Origin: Burkholderiaceae bacterium
GTDB lineage: Bacteria > Pseudomonadota > Gammaproteobacteria > Burkholderiales > Burkholderiaceae_C
NCBI GenBank assembly: GCA_023954035.1
Contig: JAMLIT010000009.1
Coordinates: forward strand, 25,064-89,063
Direction: 5' to 3'
Length of the DNA stretch: 64,000 nt
In this document: piece after piece, positions 28,284 to 38,507 of the stretch
Position numbering within the stretch: position 1 is the first letter of the stretch
How the letters are laid out: each line of letters opens with the position of its first letter
The notes under the pieces: generated by a model
Databases searched by the model: none
Told to the model about the DNA's origin: nothing
Seen by the model: only the letters and a program-made list of their open reading frames with translations
Translations under genes and position numbers: made by a program

Positions 28284-30971
28284 ATGGACAAACATTATCT
28301 GACGCCGCTTTTTTCTCCTGAAACCATAGTCGTCTTCGCCGGCAGCGAAGAGCGCGAAGCCAGCCAGACCGTGCAGGGCCAGGCGCTGCGCGATGCCGTT
28401 CGGTCCCAGCGTTTCACGGGCAAACTGGTTTTTGTCGACATCGAAACCAAGGGGACCTTGGCCGATCTGGCGCAGGCGAGGGCGGATCTGGCCATCATTG
28501 CGCTGCCTGCTTCAGACGTGGCTGCGGCGCTTGAGCTCGCGGGTCGCATGGCATGCCGTGCCGCGCTCGTCATCTCCAGCGGCATCGGTCCGGAAGCGGC
28601 CTTGCAATTGGCCAAGTTGGCACAACGCGAAGGCGTGCATCTTTTGGGGCCCAATACCTCGGGCTTTCAGCGTCCCGCGCTTGGGCTCAACGCCAGTATC
28701 GCCGGGGCGCTCGCTCGCCCGGGTTCGCTGGCGCTCGTGTCGCAGTCCGGGGCGCTGACGGCTTCGATCCTGGACTGGGCAGACAAAAATGCCGTAGGCT
28801 TTTCGTCGGTGATCTCGCTCGGTCCCAACACCGCGGTCGACATCTCGCAGGTGCTCGACTATTTGGCCAGCGATCCGCAGACGCACAGCATCGTGGTCTA
28901 CCTGGAAGGTATTTCCAACGCCCGCAGTTTCATGAGCGCATTGCGCTCCGCTGCCAATGCGAAGCCGGTGGTGATGCTCAAGTCCGGCCGAAAGCCGGCG
29001 GGCAATGCGGCCGCGCAGACGCACAGCGGCGCCATCGTCGGCAGCGATGATGTGTTCGATGCCGCGCTGGCGCGGGCTGGCGCGGTGCGGGTTCGCTCCT
29101 TCGTCGAACTGTTCTCGGCGGCCAAGTGTCTGGCCTCGCGCTATCGACCCGTCGGTCGGCGCCTGGCGGTGGTGACCAATGGTGGTGGGCCTGGCGTGCT
29201 GGCAGCCGACTGGATCAATGAAATTTTTCTCGATCTTGGTCGTTTGTCGCAGGAATCGGTGGCCACACTGCAGCCGCAGCTACCGCCGCTGGCATCCTTG
29301 ATTGATCTGATTGATCTGTCAGAAGAAGCGGGCCCGGAACACTTTCGCATCGCCGTGGAAACGGCAAGCCGCGATCGTCAGGTCGATGGCGTTTTGGCCA
29401 TCTACTCGCCAAAAGCCGGAATTGATGCGACGCAAGTTGCCCGTGCGCTGGCCGACGTAAAGCGCAAGATGAGCAAGCCGCTGCTCTCTTGCTGGATGGG
29501 CGACACTTCTGTGGTGCCAGCGCGCGCGGTCCTGCTCGAAGCGAGCATTCCCAGTTTTCGCACGCCCGAGGCGGCCGTGGGAGCCTTTGGAAATATCGCG
29601 TCGTTCTATCAAAACCAACAGCTTTTGCTGCAAACCCCACCGCCGCTCTCGAACCTGGCAAAACCGGACATCGAGGGCGCTCGCCTGGTGATCGAGGGCG
29701 TGCTGGCCGAGCGGCGCAAGGTGCTGACCGAGATGGAATCGAAGACGCTGCTTGCTGCGTTTCACATCCCCGTGACCAACACCATTCTTGCGCGCAGTCC
29801 CACCGAGGCGATGATGATTGCGACGCAGCTGGGGTTTCCTGTTGCGTTGAAGATCGATTCGCCCGACGTCAGCCACAAGTCCGACGTGCAGGGCGTAGCG
29901 CTCAACATCATGAGCGGCGCCAGCGCGCGCGACACCTACACGGACATGGTCCAGCGGGTCGCAAAGCTGCTGCCGCAGGCCCGCATCAATGGCGTGACCG
30001 TGCAAAAGATGGCCCGAGCAAGGCGTGGACGTGAAATTTGCATTGGTCTGGTGACCGACGATCCCTTCGGTCCCGTCATCACCTTTGGCGCCGGTGGCAC
30101 CATGATCGAACTGATCAACGATCGGGCGATGGAGCTGCCTCCGTTGAATTTGTTCCTGGCCAGGCGGCTCATCGAACGCGCGCGTGTTGCGGAAACCCTG
30201 GACGTCTGGCGCGGAGCCGGGGCGGTGGACCGCAATGCGCTGGAACAGGTGCTGCTGCGTGTCTCCGAAATGGTCTGTGAACTGCCGCAGCTGCGCGAAA
30301 TGGACATCAACCCCCTGATCGTCGACGAAGAAGGTGTCGTGGCGGTGGACGCCCGGATCGTGGTTGAACATGCGCCCAGCCAGGGTTCCGGCGCTGCGCA
30401 ATACGGTCATTTGGCGATTCTGCCGTACCCGGCCCGGTTCCGTCAGGTGTGGCCGCTCAGCGGCGGCGGGGAATACACGGTGCGTCCGGTGCGCCCGGAC
30501 GACGCGCAAATGCTACAGGCCCTGGTGCAAAGCCTGTCACCGCAAAGCCGCTATTTCCGCTTCATTTCGTCCATGGCGCAGCTGCCGCCCAGCATGTTGG
30601 CACGGTTCACACTGATCGACTATGACCGCGAGATGGCTCTGGTGGCTATCCTGAAGGACCGCGCGCCAGGCGCGGACGGCGAGGTCGTCGAATCCGAGCG
30701 CATCGTCGGCGTGTCGCGCTACATCACCAATCCGGACCGCAGCAGTTGCGAGTTCGCCTTGGTCGTCGCCGACGATTTCACCGGGCGTGGTCTGGGGTCG
30801 CGCCTGATGCTGAGCATCATGGAGGTGGCGCGCGAGCGGGGCCTCAGCGAGATCGAGGGACTGGTGCTGGCCAACAATCCCGGCATGCTCAAACTGATGC
30901 GCAGCCTGGGTTTCACCGTCAAGGCCTACCCGGAAGACCCCGACTTCAAGCTCGTGACGCACCCGCTTTGA
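28284..30971 (+). CDS. Pat/PatZ-type protein lysine acetyltransferase (acyl-CoA synthetase-like plus GNAT)
   Basis: 895-residue fusion. The first 700 residues are an NDP-forming acyl-CoA synthetase-like region: CoA-binding Rossmann domain (residues 5-130), succinyl-CoA-ligase-like domain (SQSGALTASILDWA) and ATP-grasp domain (about 480-700). The last 160 residues are a GNAT acetyltransferase (YTVRPVRPDDAQML to GLGSRLMLSIMEVARERGL). In the PatZ/YfiQ family this protein acetylates lysines such as that of acetyl-CoA synthetase. The start is the ATG at 28284 with GAGGAG upstream. Single gene behind tRNA-Pro, convergent with putA. Confidence 0.9.
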   Translation: MDKHYLTPLFSPETIVVFAGSEEREASQTVQGQALRDAVRSQRFTGKLVFVDIETKGTLADLAQARADLAIIALPASDVAAALELAGRMACRAALVISSGIGPEAALQLAKLAQREGVHLLGPNTSGFQRPALGLNASIAGALARPGSLALVSQSGALTASILDWADKNAVGFSSVISLGPNTAVDISQVLDYLASDPQTHSIVVYLEGISNARSFMSALRSAANAKPVVMLKSGRKPAGNAAAQTHSGAIVGSDDVFDAALARAGAVRVRSFVELFSAAKCLASRYRPVGRRLAVVTNGGGPGVLAADWINEIFLDLGRLSQESVATLQPQLPPLASLIDLIDLSEEAGPEHFRIAVETASRDRQVDGVLAIYSPKAGIDATQVARALADVKRKMSKPLLSCWMGDTSVVPARAVLLEASIPSFRTPEAAVGAFGNIASFYQNQQLLLQTPPPLSNLAKPDIEGARLVIEGVLAERRKVLTEMESKTLLAAFHIPVTNTILARSPTEAMMIATQLGFPVALKIDSPDVSHKSDVQGVALNIMSGASARDTYTDMVQRVAKLLPQARINGVTVQKMARARRGREICIGLVTDDPFGPVITFGAGGTMIELINDRAMELPPLNLFLARRLIERARVAETLDVWRGAGAVDRNALEQVLLRVSEMVCELPQLREMDINPLIVDEEGVVAVDARIVVEHAPSQGSGAAQYGHLAILPYPARFRQVWPLSGGGEYTVRPVRPDDAQMLQALVQSLSPQSRYFRFISSMAQLPPSMLARFTLIDYDREMALVAILKDRAPGADGEVVESERIVGVSRYITNPDRSSCEFALVVADDFTGRGLGSRLMLSIMEVARERGLSEIEGLVLANNPGMLKLMRSLGFTVKAYPEDPDFKLVTHPL

Positions 30972-30984
30972 GCGCGGGGCCGAG

Positions 30985-33900
30985 TCAGCCAATCGTCATC
31001 AGGCTGGCGTTGCCGCCGGCAGCGGCAGTATTGACGCTCAGTGAGCGCTCCAACACCAGCCGATCCAGGTCAAAGTCCCGTTCGCCCGGCGCCAGGCTTT
31101 GCAGGCCGACGATGGGCCCCGGGCGCAGCGCCAGGGCCTCGCAGCTCGTTTGGACCTGTTCCGCCGTGCCGTGCTGAAGCATGGCGCCAAGCTCTGGCAC
31201 CTGCAACAGACCGGAGGCAAGCACTCGGATGCGCTGCTGCACGGCGGCGGGCAGTTGCGCGCAGAGACGTTGCGCACGTTCGCCTTCCCAAAGTGCCGTG
31301 GAATTCACCGCCAGCACGGCGGCCAGCTGGACAAGCAAGTCGTCCTCACTGGCTGCCAGGCAGCCGACGTAGGCCCGCGCAAGCACGGTGTACACGTTGC
31401 GCTCGCCAGTGGGTCCGGACAGAGTGTGTGAGACGCCGACCGGCGACTGGGCAGCAAGGCGGCTGCAGGCCTCGGCCAGGGCGCCGCGCCCCTCGTCCAT
31501 CGCCCAGGCTTGCAGCGCTTTCAATGCGGCGTCGGGTTCCGCAATTGCAGGCTCAGCCGGGCTTAGCGCCTTGCGCAGGTTGGCAGGCGCGTGCGCGCAG
31601 AGCCGGCGCAGATACAGGGGTCCGCCGGCCTTGGGACCTGTGCCAGAGAGCCCTTCGCCGCCAAACGGCTGCACGCCGACCACCGCACCCACCATGTTGC
31701 GGTTGACGTAGGCATTGCCCGCGCGCGCGCGCGCCAGCACCTGGGCGATGGTTTCGTCGATGCGGGTGTGCACGCCCAGCGTCAGGCCATAGCCTGTCGC
31801 GTTGATGTCGTCGAGCAGCTTGGGCAGGGCGGTGCGTGCAAAGCGCAGCACGTGCAGGACGGGGCCGAAGACCTCGCGCTCAAGCTGGTCCATGCGCTCG
31901 ATTTCAATCAAGGTGGGCGCCACGAAAGTGCCTGGACCGGCGAGCGCGGCGTCATGGGCCTGGAAGATGTCGTTTCCGCGGCCTCGCATCGTCTCGATGT
32001 GGCCCAGGATGCCGGCCTGGGCTTCGACGTCGATCACCGGCCCCACGTCCGTGGCCAGACGGGCAGGGTTGCCCAGCTGCAGTTCCCTCATGGCGCCGCG
32101 CAGCATCGGCAAGACGTGGTCTGCAGCGTCCTCCTGGATGCATAGCACGCGCAGCGCCGAGCAGCGCTGGCCGGCGCTGTCAAACGCTGAAGCGACGATA
32201 TCCACCACCGCCTGTTCTGCGAGCGCCGATGAATCGACGATCATCGCGTTTTGGCCGCCGGTTTCAGCTATCAAGGTCACGGGCTTGCCGTGGGCGTCCA
32301 AGCGGCCCGACAAGCTGCGCTGTATCGCCCTTGCCACCTGCGTTGAACCCGTGAATACCACGCCCATCACCCGCGCGTCGGCCACCAGTGCCGCGCCTAC
32401 CGTTTCACCCTGACCAGGGAGCAGTTGCAGCGCGGCGCGCGGCACACCCGCCTGCCACAAAAGGCGCACGGCGTGGGCCGCAATCAATGGCGTCTGCTCG
32501 GCTGGCTTGGCCAGAACGCGGTTGCCCGCCGCCAAAGCCGCTGACAGCTGACCGACGAAGATGGCAAGTGGAAAATTCCAGGGGCTGATGCACACCACGG
32601 TGCCCAGCGCCGGCGATGGCGTGGCGGTCAGGGTGGCGCTCGCCTGCTGCGCGTAATAGCGCAGAAAGTCGATCGCTTCGCGCACTTCGGCAATGGCGTT
32701 GGCCGCGCTTTTGCCCGCTTCGCGAATCAGCAGCGCGATCAGGTTGGGCATCTGATCCTGCAGCAGATCGGCGGCCCGAAGCAGGGCCTGGGCGCGTTCT
32801 GCCGGCGCGGTTTCGGTCCAGGCCAGGCCGTCGCTGCATGCCAGCGCCAGGGCATGCTCCACGTCTCGCAAGTCGGCCTGTTCGACTTCGCCCACACGCT
32901 CCTGGCTGTCCGCCGGGTTGAAGATCGGCTGCGCTGCGCGCGGCGCAGCGGTGCAAGCGAGCATCGGACCCGCATGCCAGCGCTCTTGGCGCGACGCCTG
33001 CAGGGCCTGGTCGATGTCGGTCAGCGCAGGCTCGCTGGCGAGATCGAGACCGGCCGAGTTGCGCCGCAGATCGCCGTACAGCGCCAGAGGGTGTGCGATG
33101 CGGGGATGCGGGAGAGCAGCCGCGCCTTCAAGTGCCGATGCCGCGTCAACGAGTTCCACAGGGTCGCGCACCAGATCGTCCAGCGCAATGCTTTCGTCGG
33201 CAATGCGGTTCACGAACGAAGTGTTGGCGCCGTTTTCCAACAGACGGCGCACCAGGTAGGCCAGCAGGGTTTCGTGCGTGCCTACGGGAGCGTACACGCG
33301 GCAGGGGCGCCCCAGGCCTCCATCTGCGACTGGACGCACCACCTGCTCATACAGGGGCTCGCCCATGCCGTGCAGGCACTGAAACTCGTACTGCCCAGGG
33401 TCGTACCTGGCCGGATCGGCGATTTCGTAGATGGCCGCCAGCGTGTGCGCGTTGTGCGTGGCGAACTGCGGATACACCGCATCAGGCGCCGCCAACAACT
33501 TGCGCGCGCAGGCAATGTAGGAAACGTCGGTATGCGCTTTGCGCGTGTAGACCGGGAAGTCGCTCAATCCGTCGACCTGGGCGCGCTTGACTTCGCTGTC
33601 CCAGTAGGCGCCTTTCACCAGCCGAACCATCAGGCGACGGCGGCTGCGCTGCGCCAGAGCAATGACTTCGTCGATGACTGCGGGGCAGCGCTTCTGGTAG
33701 GCCTGGATCACAAAGCCCAGGCCGTTCCAGCCGGCCAGCGCTTGCTCGTGGCAAAGGCGTGCTAGCAGTTCCAGGGAAAGCTCCAGACGGTCGCTCTCCT
33801 CCGCATCGATGTTCAGGCCGATGTCGTACTGGCGCGCGAGCATGGCCAGGGACAGCAGTGTCGGATACAGCTCGCCATGGACGCGAGCGCTTTGCGCCCG

Positions 33901-34701
33901 CGCATAGCGTGGGTGCAGCGCGGACAGCTTGATCGAGATGCCCGGCCCGGCGTAAATGCCGCGGCCGCCCGCGGCGCGGCCGATGGCGTGGATGGCCGCT
34001 TCGTAGGACTGCAGGTAGCGCGCTGCGTCGCGCTGCGTCAGCGCTGCTTCGCCCAGCATGTCGTAGGAGAAACGAAAACCTGCCGCTTCGCGCGCGCGCG
34101 CATTGGAGAGTGCCTGGGCGATGGTTTCGCCGGTGACGAACTGCTCGCCCATCATGCGCATGGCCATGTCCACGCTTTTGCGAATGAGCGGCTCGCCACC
34201 CTTGGCCGTCAGGCGCGTCAGCAGGGACGACAGCGATTTTTCGCTGTGCGTGGCGACCAGCTTGCCTGTCAGCAGCAAGCCCCAGGTCGCGGCGTTGACG
34301 AACAGCGAAGGGCTCTTACCCAGGTGCGCTTCCCACTGGCCGTTGCCGATCTTGTCCCGAATCAGCGCGTCGCGCGTGGCTTTGTCGGGGATGCGCAGAA
34401 GCGCTTCGGCCAGACACATCAGGGCCACGCCTTCCTGCGAAGACAGCGAAAACTCCTGCAGCAGGCTTTGCACCAGACCCGCACGCCCGGCGCCGCTCTT
34501 TCGATGGCGCAAGGCGCCCGCCAGGCGGCGCGCCAGGCCGTGGATGCGCTGGGCCGTGGCGGCGTCGCTGCGGGCCAGGGCGAGCAGCGGCTCCAGAGCC
34601 ACCGGCTCTGGGGCGCGGCACAAGCGCTGCAATGCCCCTCGCTCAAGCGTACCCTGAAAGGCGCTGGGGGCAAAAACAAGCGAGTCTGGCGAGGTGGACA
34701 T
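30985..34701 (-). CDS. putA: Bifunctional proline dehydrogenase / glutamate-semialdehyde dehydrogenase PutA
   Basis: 1238-residue enzyme oxidising proline to glutamate in two steps. Order of parts: N-terminal helical arm (residues 1-170), FAD proline dehydrogenase barrel (about 190-490, with MVRLVKGAYWDSEVKRAQ), aldehyde dehydrogenase (about 560-1000; WNFPLAIFVGQ, catalytic Glu in AETGGQNAM and Cys in SAGQRCSALRV) and a C-terminal domain. It lacks the ribbon-helix-helix DNA-binding domain of E. coli PutA, so repression must come from elsewhere, presumably the divergent Lrp-type protein. The start at 34701 avoids an N-terminal extension through the intergenic region. Confidence 0.95.
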   Translation of the reverse strand: MSTSPDSLVFAPSAFQGTLERGALQRLCRAPEPVALEPLLALARSDAATAQRIHGLARRLAGALRHRKSGAGRAGLVQSLLQEFSLSSQEGVALMCLAEALLRIPDKATRDALIRDKIGNGQWEAHLGKSPSLFVNAATWGLLLTGKLVATHSEKSLSSLLTRLTAKGGEPLIRKSVDMAMRMMGEQFVTGETIAQALSNARAREAAGFRFSYDMLGEAALTQRDAARYLQSYEAAIHAIGRAAGGRGIYAGPGISIKLSALHPRYARAQSARVHGELYPTLLSLAMLARQYDIGLNIDAEESDRLELSLELLARLCHEQALAGWNGLGFVIQAYQKRCPAVIDEVIALAQRSRRRLMVRLVKGAYWDSEVKRAQVDGLSDFPVYTRKAHTDVSYIACARKLLAAPDAVYPQFATHNAHTLAAIYEIADPARYDPGQYEFQCLHGMGEPLYEQVVRPVADGGLGRPCRVYAPVGTHETLLAYLVRRLLENGANTSFVNRIADESIALDDLVRDPVELVDAASALEGAAALPHPRIAHPLALYGDLRRNSAGLDLASEPALTDIDQALQASRQERWHAGPMLACTAAPRAAQPIFNPADSQERVGEVEQADLRDVEHALALACSDGLAWTETAPAERAQALLRAADLLQDQMPNLIALLIREAGKSAANAIAEVREAIDFLRYYAQQASATLTATPSPALGTVVCISPWNFPLAIFVGQLSAALAAGNRVLAKPAEQTPLIAAHAVRLLWQAGVPRAALQLLPGQGETVGAALVADARVMGVVFTGSTQVARAIQRSLSGRLDAHGKPVTLIAETGGQNAMIVDSSALAEQAVVDIVASAFDSAGQRCSALRVLCIQEDAADHVLPMLRGAMRELQLGNPARLATDVGPVIDVEAQAGILGHIETMRGRGNDIFQAHDAALAGPGTFVAPTLIEIERMDQLEREVFGPVLHVLRFARTALPKLLDDINATGYGLTLGVHTRIDETIAQVLARARAGNAYVNRNMVGAVVGVQPFGGEGLSGTGPKAGGPLYLRRLCAHAPANLRKALSPAEPAIAEPDAALKALQAWAMDEGRGALAEACSRLAAQSPVGVSHTLSGPTGERNVYTVLARAYVGCLAASEDDLLVQLAAVLAVNSTALWEGERAQRLCAQLPAAVQQRIRVLASGLLQVPELGAMLQHGTAEQVQTSCEALALRPGPIVGLQSLAPGERDFDLDRLVLERSLSVNTAAAGGNASLMTIG

Positions 34702-34756
34702 GGTGGCGGGAGGAGTGGGGGGCGATGGCGCATCATGCGGGAACAGGTGAAGAATT

Positions 34757-34794
34757 AAAATCTGAAAATCCAATGCAATTCAGTACAAAATCCA
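34757..34794. promoter_or_regulatory. AT-rich putA/lrp intergenic region with AAAATC repeats
   Basis: Between the divergent putA and lrp-type genes AAAATC occurs at 34757, 34765 and 34787 (spacings 8 and 22). This is an AT-rich island in GC-rich DNA. Lrp-family regulators bind phased AT-rich sites, so this is a reasonable operator region for autoregulation and putA activation; inference only. Confidence 0.4.
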
Positions 34795-34797
34795 AAG

Positions 34798-35274
34798 ATG
34801 AATCCAATTACATTAAATATCGACAGAATTGATCAAAAAATCCTCTCGATCCTGCAGGAAGACGGGCGCATTTCGAACCTGAAGCTCTCCGAATTGGTGG
34901 GTCTGTCGCCTACGGCGGTGCTCGGGCGCGTGCAAAGGCTCTCGCGCGAGGGCTATGTCTTGGGCTACGAGGCGCGACTTAACCCTTTGAAGCTTGGCGC
35001 CGGCATGCTGGTGTTCGTGGAGGTGTTGCTCGATCGGACCACACCCAATGTGTTTGAGCAGTTCAATGCTGCGGTGCAAGTGCGGCCGGAAATCATGGAG
35101 TGCCACATGGTGGCGGGCGGGTTCGACTACTTGCTCAAGACGCGAACGGCCGACATGAATGCGTACCGCGCTTTTGCTGGCGCGGTCCTGTGGCAATTGC
35201 CGGGCGTGCGTGAGACCCGCACCTACGCGGTGATGGAAGAGGTCAAACACTCCACCCGCCTGCCGTTGCCTTGA
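34798..35274 (+). CDS. Lrp/AsnC-family regulator, probable activator of putA
   Basis: 158-residue regulator. The N-terminal helix-turn-helix (IDQKILSILQEDGRISNLKLSELVGLSPTAVLGRVQRL, about residues 10-47) is followed by an Asp/Glu-rich RAM effector domain (GGFDYLLKTRTADMNAYRAF). Divergently transcribed from putA with 96 bp between the starts, the arrangement of PutR/BkdR-type proline regulators. Proline sensing is inferred from this context. Confidence 0.9.
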   Translation: MNPITLNIDRIDQKILSILQEDGRISNLKLSELVGLSPTAVLGRVQRLSREGYVLGYEARLNPLKLGAGMLVFVEVLLDRTTPNVFEQFNAAVQVRPEIMECHMVAGGFDYLLKTRTADMNAYRAFAGAVLWQLPGVRETRTYAVMEEVKHSTRLPLP

Positions 35275-35337
35275 ACGGATGGCTGGCAGAACATGCTTGC
35301 ATAATGGCTGGCAACGCAACACGCTGAGGAGACTCCC

Positions 35338-35643
35338 ATGCATTTGCTACGGTCAGCGGCCGTCCTGTTGGCGGCCACCGCGTTCGGTCAGGCGGCCCAG
35401 GCGGCTTGTTATCTCGTCTACGCGCCGGATGGCACCGTGGTGTACCGCTCGGTGCAGTCGCCGGTGGATCTGTCCAAACCACTGCATCTGACGATGCCGC
35501 AGGCAGCTCCCGGCGGGCGTCTGGTCTTCTCGCTGGACAACAACGGCTGCGAGCTGGAAGTGCACAAGCTCGACACGCTGCACAGTCTGTCCCAATCGGC
35601 GACTCGCCCGGGATCGCCCGCGCGCAAAGCGCGGGGCGCCTGA
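35338..35643 (+). CDS. Small exported protein, function unknown
   Basis: 101-residue protein that I do not recognise. A signal peptide (MHLLRSAAVLLAATAFGQAAQA, cleavage near residue 22) leads to a mature part with two cysteines (one directly after the cleavage site) and a short beta-rich region (YAPDGTVVYRS, GGRLVFSLDNNGC), then a basic tail. AGGAGA precedes the ATG. It lies 63 bp downstream of the lrp-type gene and 49 bp before rlmD. A periplasmic location is likely. Confidence 0.75.
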   Translation: MHLLRSAAVLLAATAFGQAAQAACYLVYAPDGTVVYRSVQSPVDLSKPLHLTMPQAAPGGRLVFSLDNNGCELEVHKLDTLHSLSQSATRPGSPARKARGA

Positions 35644-35692
35644 GCGGTTCGCACCTGGTTTTCCTCCCTGGCCGGCCTGAGACAATCGGGCC

Positions 35693-37123
35693 ATGAGTGA
35701 CAAGACTGACATCGCGCCTGCAGCGGCGCCCGACTGGCTGAGCGTCGAGTCGTTGAACCTGGACGCCCAAGGCGTTGCCAGGCGGCCCGACGGGAAGGTG
35801 GTGTTCATTGACGGCGCGCTGCCGTTCGAGCAGGTCAGTGCCAGCGCCTACAGAAGCAAGAACAACTGGGAACAAGCCCATTTGACGGCGATTCATGCCG
35901 AATCGTCGCAGCGTGTGCGGCCTGGCTGCCCGCATTTTGGCCTGCACGCAGGCGCTTGCGGAGGCTGCAAGATGCAGCACCTGCATTCTGCTGCCCAGGT
36001 TGCTGTCAAGCAGCGGGTGCTGGAAGACAACCTTTGGCATCTGGGCAAGGTCAAGCCGGAAACGGTGCTCAGGCCCATCGAGGGCCCTGCCTGGGGCTAC
36101 CGCTACCGTGCGCGGCTTTCGGTGCGCTACGTGGCAAAGAAGGGCGAGGTGCTGATCGGCTTTCACGAGCGCAAAAGCCGCTACGTGGCCGACATGCGCG
36201 TCTGCCCGGTGTTGCCCGAGCATGTGAGCCGCATGCTGCTGCCGCTGCGCGTGCTGATCGCCAGCCTGGACGCGCGCGACACCTGTCCGCAGATCGAACT
36301 GGCCTGCGGCGACGCGGTCACGGCCTTGGTGCTGCGCCATCTGGAGCCACTCTCGAGCGACGACGTGGATCGCCTGCGCCGTTTTTCTGCACAGCGCGGC
36401 GTGCAGTGGTGGCTGCAATCCAAGGGTCCCGACACCGTGCGTCTCCTTGATCCGGGCGGCCCGACGCTTTCCTATGCGTTGCCTGAATTTGGCGTCACCA
36501 TGCCGTTCAAGCCCACCGATTTCACGCAGGTGAACCCGCACATCAACCGCGTGCTCGTGGCGCGCGCGCTGCGACTGCTGGACGTGCAGCGGGACGAGCG
36601 TGTGATCGACTGGTTTTGCGGTCTGGGCAACTTCAGCCTGCCGCTGGCGACCCAGGCGCGCGAGGTGCTGGGCATCGAGGGCAGCGAAGTGCTGGTGGCG
36701 CGTGCGCAGCAAAATTATGAGTCAAATAGTGCTCTAGCGCTTGATGGAAAAGCATTTTCAGCTACTCAATTTGTAGCAAGAAACCTGTTTGAGATGACAC
36801 CCGAAATGCTGGTGCAGGACGGAATCGCCGAGAAGTGGTTGGTCGACCCCCCGCGCGAGGGGGCGTTTGCGCTCGCCAAGGCGCTCGCCGACCTCGAGCA
36901 GGCGCGCATTGGCGCCCAGGGAGCGCCTCCCTTGCCTGCGGGCGCGCAAACATGGCGGCCACCGCGACGCATCGTCTACGTCAGCTGCAACCCGGCTACC
37001 CTGGCCCGCGACGCCGGCTTGATGGTGCATCTGGCTGGCTACCGCTGTATTGCGGCGGGCATGGTCAACATGTTTCCCCATACGGCGCACGTGGAGAGCA
37101 TGGCGGTGTTCGAGCGCCCCTGA
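35693..37123 (+). CDS. rlmD: 23S rRNA (uracil(1939)-C5)-methyltransferase RlmD
   Basis: SAM-dependent methyltransferase of the TrmA/RlmD family. It has 476 residues: N-terminal TRAM-like part (about residues 15-70), iron-sulfur cysteines C79, C89 and C92 in [14 protein letters not shown], the SAM-binding [13 protein letters not shown] block and the catalytic cysteine in [15 protein letters not shown] repeat copy (36724-36778) is read in frame between the SAM-binding strands ([15 protein letters not shown]), close to catalytic-domain sequence, without breaking the frame. RlmC is the main alternative. Confidence 0.9.
   Translation: MSDKTDIAPAAAPDWLSVESLNLDAQGVARRPDGKVVFIDGALPFEQVSASAYRSKNNWEQAHLTAIHAESSQRVRPGCPHFGLHAGACGGCKMQHLHSAAQVAVKQRVLEDNLWHLGKVKPETVLRPIEGPAWGYRYRARLSVRYVAKKGEVLIGFHERKSRYVADMRVCPVLPEHVSRMLLPLRVLIASLDARDTCPQIELACGDAVTALVLRHLEPLSSDDVDRLRRFSAQRGVQWWLQSKGPDTVRLLDPGGPTLSYALPEFGVTMPFKPTDFTQVNPHINRVLVARALRLLDVQRDERVIDWFCGLGNFSLPLATQAREVLGIEGSEVLVARAQQNYESNSALALDGKAFSATQFVARNLFEMTPEMLVQDGIAEKWLVDPPREGAFALAKALADLEQARIGAQGAPPLPAGAQTWRPPRRIVYVSCNPATLARDAGLMVHLAGYRCIAAGMVNMFPHTAHVESMAVFERP
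36724..36778 (+). repeat. Dispersed repeat copy 6, inside rlmD
   Basis: Forward copy: AAATAGTGCTCTAGCGCTTG, a spacer, CAGCTACTCAATTTGTAGCA. It is read in frame as the AT-rich part of the rlmD methyltransferase domain. Confidence 0.65.
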
Positions 37124-37137
37124 ACCTCGGTCCTGCG

Positions 37138-37500
37138 CTACTTCTTGACCGCAGTGCCTGCGTCGCTGGCGGGCGCCGACGCTTCTTCCGCATCGCTCCC
37201 GGCCGCAGAGCCATTGGCAGGAATGCCGTCGATCTTGTTCTCGCGCATGTATCCGTCCATGTCCTTCCAGCCGGCGAAAATGGCCGCCTTGGACGCTTTC
37301 GGGTTGTTCGCGTAGCAGTCTTCAATGCCGCGCATCGCATAGCGGCAGGCGCCACCAATGGCCTTGGCTTCTTCTTCGCGTTGGGCAATGCGCGGATCGG
37401 GGCCCAGGCCCGGAATGTCGCAGGCGCCCAGCAGCGCCGGCGCGGTCAGCGCGAGGACAACGCGCAAGCGAGGCAGAGAAATCGATCGCATGCTGTTCAT
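37138..37500 (-). CDS. Small lipoprotein, function unknown
   Basis: 120-residue protein with a lipoprotein signal: basic start, hydrophobic stretch and lipobox LLGAC (Cys near residue 27). The mature part has CRYAMRGIEDCYANNPKASKAAIFAGWKDMDGYM, with two cysteines probably forming a disulfide, and an Ala/Ser/Glu-rich tail. The start could also be the ATG three codons later. It lies just after the terminator of the BI-1-like gene and is convergent with rlmD. No function assigned. Confidence 0.8.
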   Translation of the reverse strand: MNSMRSISLPRLRVVLALTAPALLGACDIPGLGPDPRIAQREEEAKAIGGACRYAMRGIEDCYANNPKASKAAIFAGWKDMDGYMRENKIDGIPANGSAAGSDAEEASAPASDAGTAVKK

Positions 37501-37533
37501 ATCGGCGCCAGGGCGCATTGCTTGAGCTTCAGA

Positions 37534-37568
37534 CGCAACAAAGGCCCCGCACAGGGGCCTTTGTTGCG
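37534..37568 (-). terminator. Strong hairpin terminator after the BI-1-like gene
   Basis: Perfect 15-bp stem CGCAACAAAGGCCCC / GGGGCCTTTGTTGCG with a 5-nt loop. It lies between the BI-1 gene and the lipoprotein gene, which are both on the minus strand. Confidence 0.8.
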
Positions 37569-37585
37569 CGGTGTCGACAGGCGAC

Positions 37586-38287
37586 TCAATCGCTGTCGCC
37601 ACCCATGATACCGAGGAGCATGAGCAGGCTCTGAAAAACGTTGAACATGTCCAGATACAGAGCCAGCGTGGCGCTGATGTAGTTGGTTTCGCCGCCGTCC
37701 AGAATGCGCTTCAGGTCGTACAGCATGTAGGCGCTGAACACCCCAATGGCTGCCACCGAAATTGCCATCATGCCTGCCGTGGAGCCGACAAACACGTTGA
37801 TGATGGCGCCGACCACAATCACCATGGCACCGACGAAAAGCCACTTGCCCATGCCGGACAGGTCGCGCTTGATCACCGTAGCCAAACTGGCCATGACGAA
37901 AAACACGCCCGCCGTGCCGGCAAACGCCGTCATGATCAGTTCGCTGCCGTTGGAAAAGCCCAGCACCATGCCAATCAGCCGAGAGAGCATCAGGCCCATG
38001 AAGAGGGTGAAGCCCAGCAGCACCGGCACGCCGGCAGCGGAATTCTTGGTTTTCTCGATGGCGTACATGAACCCGAAGGCGCCGCCGAGGAAGACGATGA
38101 GCCCCAGGCCGCCAGTAAGCGACTGGGTTATTCCGGTGGCGACGCCGATCCAGGCGCCAAGCACGGTGGGCAGCAGGCTCAGGGCAAGCAGCCAATAGGT
38201 GTTGCGCAGCACCTTGTGGCGCTGCTCCTGCGATACGCCGTAGCCGTAGCCCGCAGAGGAGGGGAAGGGGGTGACCCGATCGTTCAT
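37586..38287 (-). CDS. Bax inhibitor-1/YccA family membrane protein
   Basis: Integral inner-membrane protein of 233 residues with seven hydrophobic helices (for example LLALSLLPTVLGAWIGVAT, GLIVFLGGAFGFMYAIEKT, ISVAAIGVFSAYMLYDLKRIL). The family includes YccA, a modulator of FtsH proteolysis, and calcium-leak channels. The C-terminal region with YDLKRILDGGETNYISATLALYLDMFNVFQSLL matches the family. Cellular role here not assigned. Confidence 0.92.
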   Translation of the reverse strand: MNDRVTPFPSSAGYGYGVSQEQRHKVLRNTYWLLALSLLPTVLGAWIGVATGITQSLTGGLGLIVFLGGAFGFMYAIEKTKNSAAGVPVLLGFTLFMGLMLSRLIGMVLGFSNGSELIMTAFAGTAGVFFVMASLATVIKRDLSGMGKWLFVGAMVIVVGAIINVFVGSTAGMMAISVAAIGVFSAYMLYDLKRILDGGETNYISATLALYLDMFNVFQSLLMLLGIMGGDSD

Positions 38288-38507
38288 TGCTGTATCTCCA
38301 GAGTGGCCCGCACGGTGCGGGTGATTGGGATTCTAGTTGGTGGCCTGCGAGTCCATTGCAAGACCACGCGGCCGACAGACGCACTGGCCCTGTCCAGGTC
38401 ATGATTCTTTCGACCTGCGTTTGGTTCCCCCGCGACGCCAGCGCCGCTATGCTCGAATGCTTCTGGCCGGGCAGTCCGCCGGGCCCAGCACACGATGGGA
38501 CGCTTGC